Origin: Macrostomum hystrix
Taxonomy: Eukaryota; Platyhelminthes; Macrostomidae
Direction: 5' to 3'
Length of the DNA: 64,000 nucleotides
Assembly: GCA_950097015.1 (NCBI GenBank)
Contig: CATNEN010000025.1
Location: forward strand, 4,255,001-4,319,000
Of this stretch, positions 22,316 to 30,783 are shown piece by piece; position 1 is the stretch's first letter, and each line of letters starts with the position of its first letter. The notes below the pieces were generated by a model, which was not told the origin of the DNA, made no database searches, and saw only the letters and a list, made by a program, of their open reading frames with translations. A program made the translations under genes and the position numbers.

Positions 22316-23370
22316 TCACCTCAAGGCCTGGGGATACACCACATTCTTCGTTCTTCCCCTTGGTGCGAAAATGAATAGGCCAGCTGGAGTTCCAACACGG
22401 GAGCAGGCGACATAAAGCTGCCCATGCGAGAAGCAAGGAGTCTCCAGGTTGATGCCAGCCACCTTCAGCGACTGTCCCTGAGCCTTGTTAATAGTCATCG
22501 CAAAGCACACTCTCACAGGGAACTGCAGTCGCTTGAACTGAAATGGCAGGTCCGTGGGGATAATTGGAATCCGGGGAACGAACACAGACTCTCCTCTGCC
22601 AGATCCAGTCATTATCGTGGCCTCAATCACGTGTGGGAAGAGCCGCCTGACTATCAGTCTGGTGCCGTTACACAGCCTTGGCGCATTCAGGTTGCGGAGG
22701 AGCATAATTGGTGCCCCAACTTTCAGCTGCAAGTTGTGCGATGGAGTTCCAGGAGGATCTAGAGAGTTCAGAAACTCAACAGGATACTCCACGGTGTCAT
22801 CAGTCAACGTTGTATCAATTGACTTGTAGGTGAAAACTGCACCTGGCAACTCCTGAAGCAGTTGGTAGTTAATTTCGTTGGCGGCATGCCGGCATCATTT
22901 CTAGGACACAGAATTGCCCTCTCTGACAGCCAGTCAACGTCAGCATATCGAACCATCAGGTTCGGGTAAACTTTTGCCTTGAGCTCCTGCACTGACTGCA
23001 CAATGTTTCCGATTGTAGCGATCGATGACTGCCCATCCTCGGTGCTAATCTCCAGCAGACCATTGCCGATTCGCAATAGATTGGCAGAGAACTCATGAGC
23101 TGTTTCGTCTCCTTGAATTGTAGCTCTCATGTTTGTTCGTAGATGCAACTTCACAACAGATGGCCACAGGTGAGATGATTTTAGGCAAGCATTAATCTCA
23201 TCAGCAGGAGTGCCACGCGGAATCACAGGCAGCGTCTGTCTAAAGTCTCCAGACAGCAGCAGAGTGACACCACCCATCAGTTGATCGCCAGCCTCTCTCT
23301 TTCTTCTATCCCAGGCTGGCTGGAGAGAAATATAGACCGGAGAGCCCTGCGCACTGGGACGCCACCGCAC
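22316..23370 (-). pseudogene. Helitron helicase fragment, frameshifted
   Basis: This is the same truncated PIF1-type helicase as 3132-4184 (motifs LLLSGDFRQTLPV, MTINKAQGQSLK and GQLYVACSRV are all present). A 7-bp insertion near 22888, in the ILCPRNDA…NEIN segment, shifts the frame and splits it into a 188-residue front part and a 177-residue back part. One alanine codon is also missing near 22795. It is not functional as a single protein. Confidence 0.85.
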
Positions 23371-23708
23371 TCACCGCACTCAGTCTCAGTGCTGCTTGGG
23401 GGCCAGTAGACAGTCTAGGGGTTTGGGCTGTGTACATTCACGGCTTGAAATACAATGTACAGTCTAGGGCTTCGGCGCCCGGGAAAGGGAGGGGGTGGCT
23501 GTAATAAAATTTGGCCCGCAGAGTGGCGGAGGGGAGTTGGGGTGGCTGTCCTCGGAAAACAAAAAGTGACTCACTTTGAGATGATGCAGCTTTGCTCTGG
23601 ATTGAGTAGAGACTAGCAAGATTTGCCCCCCTTCGGGGAGCAGAAATACTTTTAATTCGTCTAGTATAGACTTTTTAGAAGCTGAATTTACAGCTTTTTA
23701 AAGCTACT

Positions 23709-24812
23709 ATGAACCCCCAGTTGACAATGATCCCCCAGTTGACAATGATCCCCCAGTTGACAATGATCCCCCAGTTGACAATGAACCCCCAGTTGACAAT
23801 GAACCCCCAGTTGACAATGATCCCCCAGTTGACAATGATCCCCCAGTTCACAATGATCCCCCAGTTGATGATGATCCCCCAGTTGATGATGATCCCCCAG
23901 TTGAGAATGATCCCCCAGTTGACAATGATCCCCCAGTTGAGAATGATCCCCCAGTTAACAATGATCCCCCAGTTAACAAAGATCCCCCAATTCACAATGA
24001 TCCCCCAGTTGATGAAGTCTCCCTATTGATGATGATCCCCAGTTAACAATGTTCCTCCAGTTGACAATGTTCCCCCAGTTATCAATGATCCCCCAGTTGA
24101 TGATGATCACCCAGTTGACAATGATCCCACAGTTGACAATGATCCCCCAGTTGACAATGATCCCCCAGTTGACAATGATCCCCCAGTTGATGATGATCCC
24201 CCAGTTGAAAATGATCCCCCAGTTGAAAATGATCCCCCAGTTGACAATGATCCCCCAGTTGAGAATGATCCCCCAGTTGACAATGATCCCCCAGTTAACA
24301 AAGATCCCCCAGTTCACAATGATCCCCCAGTTGATGAAGTCTCCCCATTGATGATGATCCCTAGTTAACAATGTTCCTCCAGTTGACAATGATCCCCCAG
24401 TTGACAATGATCCCCCAGTTGATGATGATCACCCAGTTGACAATGATACCCCAGTTGACAATGATCCCCCAGTTGACAATGATCCCACAGTTGACAATGA
24501 TCCCGCCGGTTGACAATGATACCACAGTTGACAATGAACCCCCAGTTGACAATGATCCCCTAGTTGATGATGATCCCCCAGTTGACAATGATCCCCCAGT
24601 TGACAATGATCCCCAGTTGACAATGAACCCCCAGTTGACAACGATCCCCCAGTTGACAATGATCTCCCAGTTGACAATGATCCCCCAGTTGACAATTATC
24701 CCACAGTTGACAATGATCCCCCAGTTGACAAAGATCCCCCTGTTCACAATGATCCCCCAGTTGACAAAGATCCCCCAGTTCACAATGATCCCCGAGTTGA
24801 CCATGATCCCCC
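23709..24812. repeat. 18-bp minisatellite (left arm), in Helitron B
   Basis: The unit is GATCCCCCAGTTGACAAT (18 bp), so all frames encode hexapeptide repeats and stay open in both directions. Larger blocks recur, for example the GTTGATGAAGTCTCCC(T/C)ATTGATGATGATCCC block at about 24009 and 24328. The last ~440 bp (24371-24812) is nearly identical to 34503-34941 on the far side of element C. Confidence 0.95.
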
Positions 24813-24816
24813 TATA

Positions 24817-24851
24817 GGTAGGCGAATGACGTTTTTTTGGAAATCTGACGT
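24817..24851 (+). repeat. Left terminal inverted repeat of element C
   Basis: 35 bp pairing with 34424-34458. It reads GGTAGGCGAATGACG, a T run, then GGAAATCTGACGT. The bases TATA at 24813-24816 precede the matching part, so the exact end may be up to 4 bp further left. Confidence 0.75.
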
Positions 24852-25135
24852 CCTGGCTGCGTAACTTGACGTCATATTTCATAATTTTCGCAATAGCGTC
24901 AGATTTTGCATCAGAATTGCGTCAGATTTTGCGTGATGAAATCTGACGCGTCATGAAATTGAATAAAAAGTAAGTTAAAATGATTGTTTTGATATGCGCT
25001 AGAATTTAGTACAGTATTAAGTTCCTATAAGTAAATACAGCCACGTTATTCAGGGTGAGAAATGTGACGCGTGCAATGAAAAATGACGCGAGTTACGCTG
25101 AATGACTCGAAAATTAAAACAAAATCACGCGCAAT
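24852..25135. promoter_or_regulatory. Left subterminal motif cluster of element C (TGACG/CGTCA words)
   Basis: Within about 280 bp there are repeated TGACG/CGTCA words: TTGACGTCAT near 24873, AGCGTCAGATTTTGC near 24896, TGCGTCAGATTTTGCG near 24919, TGACGCGTCA at 24944-24953, TGTGACGCGTGC near 25065 and AATGACGCGAG near 25083. Clustered short motifs just inside TIRs are commonly transposase binding sites; that role here is inference. A tenfold-symmetric site would suit a dimeric binder. Confidence 0.5.
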
Positions 25136-26573
25136 TTTAAATCGCCAATTGTTGCGACTTGCGAAGCTGTTGCAAATATTATTGTGTTATTTGAAACTAG
25201 TTGTTCGTTTGTTGGACTACAAAATGTACAGTGCGCTAAGAAGCTTTAGAATTTGAGGAGATCAAGTTTTAATTGATTTTGCAATTTATTTGAATGACAC
25301 TAAATAATATAGATAGTATGTATAAATTAATACATACCTGTGCTGTATATTCCTGTATACTCATACTGTCAAATGTGTTGAGCCAATGTAATTAAGAGAT
25401 ACATATTTACTCTTTATTTACTAAATGGAAACTCAATTATCCAAGATTGATTTGTAGGCAGGCGTTTGGTCACATGCCAATCTATTTTACTGTAGGCCTA
25501 CTTTTGTATGTTAGGCCTATGTATGCCATGTCTATGCTATTGTAAAGTGAAGATATCTGCAAAGCCAAAGATTTATTATGTTTAAGTCTAACTAGGTAGC
25601 TATATAGTAAGATGGTCAAAGCTTATCTTATATTCTTATATTATCCATCTTGTATTATTGATGTTGAGATAATAAATATAAGAATAAGTGATATAAGATA
25701 TTGACCATCTTATATTAAGATAGTCAACATTATCCTAACTATTGACTAATACTAAACTCAATATCTGTATCCTATGGCAACATAGTATATAATTACTAGA
25801 GATGGAATGAATAGTTTATGAAAATGAATACAAAAAATGGAATATTTAGGTTCATATTTTCCAAATACAATACAAATACAAATATGAAATAGTATCACTG
25901 TCAACTGTCAACAATTATATACAATAACTCATTTATATAATACTCATATCATATACTATATCACCTATTATGCTAGCAAACTGCTTTGTGAAAAGTTTAG
26001 GTATAGCCTAAATATATAAGACATAGAGATATAGCACAAAAATACTTATATCATGCTACTGATTATATAATCATATGATCAGTTACATGTCAATGCTATT
26101 TTCCACTCTAGTCTCAACATGCCTTATAGTCTTGTACACCTAAGTGACCCAACTAAATTCCTTTCTTTTGGGATAATTCACCATGTGAACTATTCATTTT
26201 TGTTAAAACAGATATCTTACATAATTCCTAATACCAAATATAGATACAAATTGGAAAAATAGGCAGATATCAGAATACTGGAATATAGAATATCAAATAT
26301 TTGTTCCATCTTTGATAATTACTCTGTTATATCTCTTTTTTGTATTCCATTTGTGACTTAGTTTTTAGATTATATTAAATTTTCATCTAGATAAATTATA
26401 GAATGCTTCTAAAAATATTGCCCAACTTTGCTCAACATAAATCCCTAAACTTTTTGTTAGGCCTTTGTTTAAAGCTTAATTTTAATAAAGATTTACAGTA
26501 TTTGTTAAATATAGGGTCTTTATATAGTATATATATAGCTTGCTTAAAAATATACATTTTCAGGTTGACTTCT
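25136..26573. other. AT-rich leader or intron upstream of the element C gene
   Basis: Strongly AT-rich, with no coding potential other than an open run from 26403. A pyrimidine-poor but plausible acceptor TACATTTTCAG ends at 26563, ten bases before the preferred ATG at 26574, suggesting that this stretch is 5' UTR and intron. It contains local palindromic TATATTATCC/ATATAAGATA words around 25620-25730. Confidence 0.45.
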
Positions 26574-29500
26574 ATGTTGGCTGCTGGTAATAGCCAGCAT
26601 GCTCCACAGTCCAGTGAGCCTACCACTGGGACTTGTGTGCCTCAACTTCCAAGCAAATTGATTTCTTTGTCAGATGCAAGCATTGATATTGGCCAGCATG
26701 CTCCACAGTCCAGTGAGCCTACCACTGGGACTTGTGTGCCTCAACTTCCAAGCAAATTAAGTTCTTTGTCAGATGCAAGCATTGGTATTGGCCAGCATGC
26801 TCCACAGTCCAGTGAGCCTACCACTGGGACTTGTGTGCCTCAAGTTCCAAGCAAATTAAGTTCTTTGTCAGATGCAAGCATTGGTATTGGCCAGCATGCT
26901 CCACAGTCCAGTGAGCCTACCACTGGGACTTGTGTGCCTCAACTTCCAAGCAAATTGATTTCTTTGTCAGATGCAAGCATTGATATTGGCCAGCATGCTC
27001 CACAGTCCAGTGAGCCTACCACTGGGACTTGTGTGCCTCAACTTCCAAGCAAATTAAGTTCTTTGTCAGATGCAAGCATTGATATTGGCCAGCATGCTCC
27101 ACAGTCCAGTGAGCCTACCACTGGGACTTGTGTGCCTCAACTTCCAAGCAAATTAAGTTCTTTGTCAGATGCAAGCATTGATATTGGCCAGCATGCTCCA
27201 CAGTCCAGTGAGCCTACCACTGGGACTTGTGTGCCTCAACTTCCAAGCAAATTAAGTTCTTTGTCAGATGCAAGCATTGGTATTGGCCAGCATGCTCCAC
27301 AGTCCAGTGAGCCTACCACTGGGACTTGTGTGCCTCAACTTCCAAGCAAATTAAGTTCTTTGTCAGATGCAAGCATTGGTATTGGCCAGCATGCTCCACA
27401 GTCCAGTGAGCCTACCACTGGGACTTGTGTGCCTCAACTTCCAAGCAAATTAAGTTCTTTGTCAGATGCAAGCATTGGTATTGGCCAGCATGCTCCACAG
27501 TCCAGTGAGCCTACCACTGGGACTTGTGTGCCTCAAGTTCCAAGCAAATTAAGTTCTTTGTCAGATGCAAGCATTGGTATTGGCCAGCATGCTCCACAGT
27601 CCAGTGAGCCTACCACTGGGACTTGTGTGCCTCAACTTCCAAGCAAATTGATTTCTTTGTCAGATGCAAGCATTGATATTGGCCAGCATGCTCCACAGTC
27701 CAGTGAGCCTACCACTGGGACTTGTGTGCCTCAACTTCCAAGCAAATTAAGTTCTTTGTCAGATGCAAGCATTGGTATTGGCCAGCATGCTCCACAGTCC
27801 AGTGAGCCTACCACTGGTTCTTGTGTGCCTCAACTTCCAAGCAAATTAAGTTCTTTGTCAGATGCAAGCATTGGTATTGGCCAGCATGCTCCACAGTCCA
27901 GTGAGCCTACATTTAATGAGAATGACCAGCTTATTTCAAAGTTTCAAGGCAAAATTCATCAGGATTCACTTGCACAGGCTTCAGATGCATTAGCAATTGA
28001 CTTGCTCAATGAACTTAATTCTGCTTGCTATGTCTTGGGCACACATGCAGGCTCAGCATCTGATTGTTCCATCGCCACAAACAATGGAGCTGATGAAAAT
28101 TTTCTTTCCATGCTAGAAAGTGCCAATGAATGTCTGGCTGGTCATGTTGAATCTGCAAGTGAAGAACCTGACTTACATCAGGTTCCAGTTTTATCCGATC
28201 TAAATGGCTCTTCTAATCGCGGTTGCAGTTATGTGTGCTACTTGGATCCAAATCATATTATCAACCAATCAAGAATTGCTGAACATTTTGAAAGGCACCA
28301 CTTTGGAGAAAACATGATAAAGAGTAGTAGTGAAATTCGCCAAGAGCTATATCGGCACAACAAAGTTTTCATTCAGTCTGCTTCAATGGCTACATCAAAA
28401 ATGGCACATGTGGTTGAAGAGCCAGTTAAGCAAGCTCGTGAAAGGCAAGGAAGTGATTTCATTTGCCCCTTTGATCAGTCGCATCGAATTTCAAAGTCTC
28501 GGTTTACTGAACATTTTCAACGTCGCCATATGGGTGAATTTGTTCCAAGTGAGCGAAAGAAGGCCATTGAGTTGGCTAAAGCGTTGACCAGTGAGCAAGC
28601 AGAAGCTCCAAGCTCATCAAATGGCGACTGTCCACTTTGCCATCTACCATTTGCTTATATGGTAAGCCATCTTCGATTTTGGCATGAACTCCAAATCTCA
28701 GATGCACACGAATTGCTAAAAGAAGAAAAGAAAAAAGTAGTCATTAAGCAAGTCCAAGAAAGTTGGGAAGAAAAAGCTAAGAAAAAAGAAGCCCTGAAGC
28801 CTGTAACTGTCAAGCCAACTAGCACGCCAGCCACTGTGCCAACTTTAACAGACTTTGAAGCAAACTTACGAACTTATTTAGGTACGAAGAAGGCTGAAAG
28901 CACATCCCAGCAGATGAGACAAGCTTTGCGTGCTATCATGAACTATATCCAGACTGACAACCTAATAGATGTTATCACTGAATCAAATCGAAGTGCTATT
29001 ACTGCTTTCTTGACTGAGAAGAGTGATAAATTTGCTGATGCATGCAAGCCATATGTTGCGGCATTAGTTCGTCTGGGCGAGTATTTAAAGACGAAGTTCA
29101 ATAAACTAATTACTGAATTGGAACTGACTGCCGAATTGGACTCTTTTAAAATAGCTAGCGCTTGCTATGGAAAGTCTCGTAACCAAGACAAAAAGCGTGC
29201 AGAAATAGCTCGACGGCTCAAATTAGATCGATTCATACTTCATTCAGATGAACTCCAGGCAGTATTTAATGTGATACAAGAGTTTAAAGCCAAAGCTGAG
29301 GACGATCTTGACTCTGAAGAGTGTGTAATATTTCTAGGCTTGAATTTTACCATTTCTCCACAAGGCGCAAATCGTCCTGATGTAGTTTCGAAAGCAAAAG
29401 TTAGCGAATTTCTGCAGTGGAAGAATGACATTAACATGGATCCTGCCGCATTCTTTGAAGTTCACGAGCACAAGACAGCAGAAGATGGTCCTGTTTTTAT

Positions 29501-30485
29501 CTATGCTGCTGACATAAAGGATCTTCTACTTTCGTATGGAGAACATAGGCTTGAGTCTGGTGCGAAGCCGAATGAAAATTTTTTTCTGTTTAAGGCAAGG
29601 AATCACTCGTTTGCAACCTTCCTGCGAGAAAAGAGACGGAAATTCCCGTCACTTCTTGCACTAAGCCGAATATCTCCGAACATAGTTCGGCATGTCTTCG
29701 AAACTAAAAGCCGAGAGGTGAATGACAATGACACGCAACATTTAGTCAACCGTGCTTTGAATCATTCACATGCTACTGCTACAAAGTCGTACATGGCAAG
29801 TACCCAAACACATGCCCGAGCAGCTAGTAAAGCTCTTCAGAACACTATCAGTCATTTTCTCAAGCGAGATGCTGCCAGCTCAAGCGAAACTACTGACCAA
29901 GATCTGCAGAGCACCAGCAGTCAAGTTCTCCAACGAGGTTCAGCCAGCTCAAAGCGAGATACTGCCGGCTCAAAGCGAGATGCTGGCAGCTCAAAGCGAG
30001 ATGCTGCCAGCTCAAAGCGAGATGCTGCCAGCTCAAAGCGAGATGCTGCCAGCTCAAAGCGAGATGCTGCCAGCTCAAGCGAAGCTACTGACAAAGATCT
30101 GCAGAGCACCAGTAGTCAAGTTCTCCAACGAGGTTCATCCGGCTCAAATCGAGATGCTGCCAGCTCAGGAAAAGCTAACAGAGCTAGCGCCCCAAAGCCG
30201 TCGAAATTGCCACGAAATTTCGGAATTGTTGATCTTGATGACGACTCTGATGCTCTTAGTGCCTTTACTGAAGCTAAAAAGCATCCCAGCAAAGAAGACA
30301 CGCATCCAAACACGAAATTTCATGTTGTCACTTTTAATAAGCCAATGGCGGAAAAAAGACGTGCTTCTGATGATAAAAAAGAAAGTAATACGAAGAGTCA
30401 TATAAAAAAAAAGCAGGCGACTGCAACACGAAAAGCTGTGCGAGTCGTACGACTGTGGCGACATTGTATGTGCCAAGTACTCTAA
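26574..30485 (+). CDS. Element C protein: 33-aa repeats, CHHC zinc fingers, tyrosine-recombinase-like domain
   Basis: The frame is open from 26403 (1,360 codons), but I prefer the ATG at 26574 (MLAAGNSQHAPQ; 1,303 residues). The preceding 57 codons are AT-rich and contain a splice acceptor. Numbered from 26403: residues ~62-503 are 13 full and one partial 33-aa repeats (HAPQSSEPTTGTCVPQ…LSDASI). Residues ~608-635 (CYLDPNHIINQSRIAEHFERHH) and ~686-712 (CPFDQSHRISKSRFTEHFQRRH) are CHHC/U11-48K-like fingers, C-x5-H-x9-H, with a final His in place of Cys. Residues ~742-762 (CPLCHLPFAYMVSHLRFWHE) are C2H2-like. From ~814 an integrase SAM-like N-domain leads to a catalytic-like domain: NRPDVVSKAKVSEFL (R ~990), HEHKTAEDGP (K ~1024), SPNIVRHVFET (R ~1096), LNHSHATATKSYM (H ~1121, Y ~1130). 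The usual first His of HxxR is Asn. A KRDAASS heptad array follows at 29,940-30,080. Confidence 0.75.
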   Translation: MLAAGNSQHAPQSSEPTTGTCVPQLPSKLISLSDASIDIGQHAPQSSEPTTGTCVPQLPSKLSSLSDASIGIGQHAPQSSEPTTGTCVPQVPSKLSSLSDASIGIGQHAPQSSEPTTGTCVPQLPSKLISLSDASIDIGQHAPQSSEPTTGTCVPQLPSKLSSLSDASIDIGQHAPQSSEPTTGTCVPQLPSKLSSLSDASIDIGQHAPQSSEPTTGTCVPQLPSKLSSLSDASIGIGQHAPQSSEPTTGTCVPQLPSKLSSLSDASIGIGQHAPQSSEPTTGTCVPQLPSKLSSLSDASIGIGQHAPQSSEPTTGTCVPQVPSKLSSLSDASIGIGQHAPQSSEPTTGTCVPQLPSKLISLSDASIDIGQHAPQSSEPTTGTCVPQLPSKLSSLSDASIGIGQHAPQSSEPTTGSCVPQLPSKLSSLSDASIGIGQHAPQSSEPTFNENDQLISKFQGKIHQDSLAQASDALAIDLLNELNSACYVLGTHAGSASDCSIATNNGADENFLSMLESANECLAGHVESASEEPDLHQVPVLSDLNGSSNRGCSYVCYLDPNHIINQSRIAEHFERHHFGENMIKSSSEIRQELYRHNKVFIQSASMATSKMAHVVEEPVKQARERQGSDFICPFDQSHRISKSRFTEHFQRRHMGEFVPSERKKAIELAKALTSEQAEAPSSSNGDCPLCHLPFAYMVSHLRFWHELQISDAHELLKEEKKKVVIKQVQESWEEKAKKKEALKPVTVKPTSTPATVPTLTDFEANLRTYLGTKKAESTSQQMRQALRAIMNYIQTDNLIDVITESNRSAITAFLTEKSDKFADACKPYVAALVRLGEYLKTKFNKLITELELTAELDSFKIASACYGKSRNQDKKRAEIARRLKLDRFILHSDELQAVFNVIQEFKAKAEDDLDSEECVIFLGLNFTISPQGANRPDVVSKAKVSEFLQWKNDINMDPAAFFEVHEHKTAEDGPVFIYAADIKDLLLSYGEHRLESGAKPNENFFLFKARNHSFATFLREKRRKFPSLLALSRISPNIVRHVFETKSREVNDNDTQHLVNRALNHSHATATKSYMASTQTHARAASKALQNTISHFLKRDAASSSETTDQDLQSTSSQVLQRGSASSKRDTAGSKRDAGSSKRDAASSKRDAASSKRDAASSKRDAASSSEATDKDLQSTSSQVLQRGSSGSNRDAASSGKANRASAPKPSKLPRNFGIVDLDDDSDALSAFTEAKKHPSKEDTHPNTKFHVVTFNKPMAEKRRASDDKKESNTKSHIKKKQATATRKAVRVVRLWRHCMCQVL
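26595..27911 (+). repeat. 99-bp coding repeat, 13.3 copies, in the element C gene
   Basis: The in-frame 99-bp unit encodes GQHAPQSSEPTTGTCVPQ-LPSKLSSLSDASI(D/G)I. Units are almost identical at DNA level. Differences are confined to a few sites: GGT/GAT in the last codons, CTT/GTT in PQ(L/V)P, TTGATT/TTAAGT for LIS/LSS and one GGGACT/GGTTCT. Two blocks of variants recur in the same order, pointing to block duplication. Confidence 0.95.
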
Positions 30486-30735
30486 CTATCCCTTCTGGCC
30501 TGCAATGATCTGCAACGATCCACGAAGCAACAGTCACTTCCGGCAACAAGAGCTGCATGTGCAGTTCTTTGAAAGTCCACCTACTCGTATGTGGATCAAG
30601 CTTGGAAATGTTAAGCCATTTGATTCATCTGACAGGCCACAGCAGGCTGATTCAGAGCTACTCGCTGCATTCACAACCGCTTACGAAGCTACACTGTTCC
30701 TTCCCGATGAACGACTGAATCGCTATCTTGTTTAG
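30421..30735 (+). CDS. PWWP domain segment, shifted one frame from the recombinase ORF
   Basis: In the frame ending at the TAG at 30733-30735 the sequence reads YDCGDIVCAKYSNYPFWPAMI, then LHVQFFESPPTRMWIKLGNVKPF. This is a PWWP domain: the GDxVxAKxxxYPxWPA core with 'PFWP' at the PWWP position, followed by the hydrophobic FF and W of the β-barrel. PWWP modules bind methylated histone H3 and DNA. The upstream 1,360-codon frame reads across the same bases but ends in nonsense (…RVVRLWRHCMCQVL). The switch point is an A9 run at 30404-30412; one base fewer would fuse the two. It could therefore be an indel, an assembly error, a small intron or a frameshift site. Confidence 0.7.
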   Translation: MQHEKLCESYDCGDIVCAKYSNYPFWPAMICNDPRSNSHFRQQELHVQFFESPPTRMWIKLGNVKPFDSSDRPQQADSELLAAFTTAYEATLFLPDERLNRYLV

Positions 30736-30783
30736 AACCTCCTGCGCGCAATTTTTCTAAGCTTTCTTAGGAAAACCGGGCAT

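Larger units (their letters stand above)
21657..23612 (-). mobile_element. Helitron A, copy 2: 3' part (right of the Helitron B insertion in element order)
   Basis: This is the inverted counterpart of 2899-4846. Read on the minus strand it ends with the same hairpin and CTAG at 21660-21657, followed by a host T at 21656. At its other edge it begins TCTCTACTCAATCC at 23612, exactly the base after position 2898 of copy 1. The missing first part is at 37373-37682. The two parts sum to 2,266 bp, equal to copy 1. Differences include a 7-bp insertion in the helicase and a codon deletion. Confidence 0.9.

Noticed and set aside
23675-24882. ORFs in both directions in the 18-bp array (MIPQLT and NWGIIV repeats)
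   Set aside because: An 18-bp period divisible by three keeps frames open; there is no start context, domain or composition bias.
26403-26573. First 57 codons of the large ORF as a signal or membrane segment
   Set aside because: The stretch is AT-rich like the upstream non-coding DNA and contains a splice acceptor just before a better ATG at 26574.
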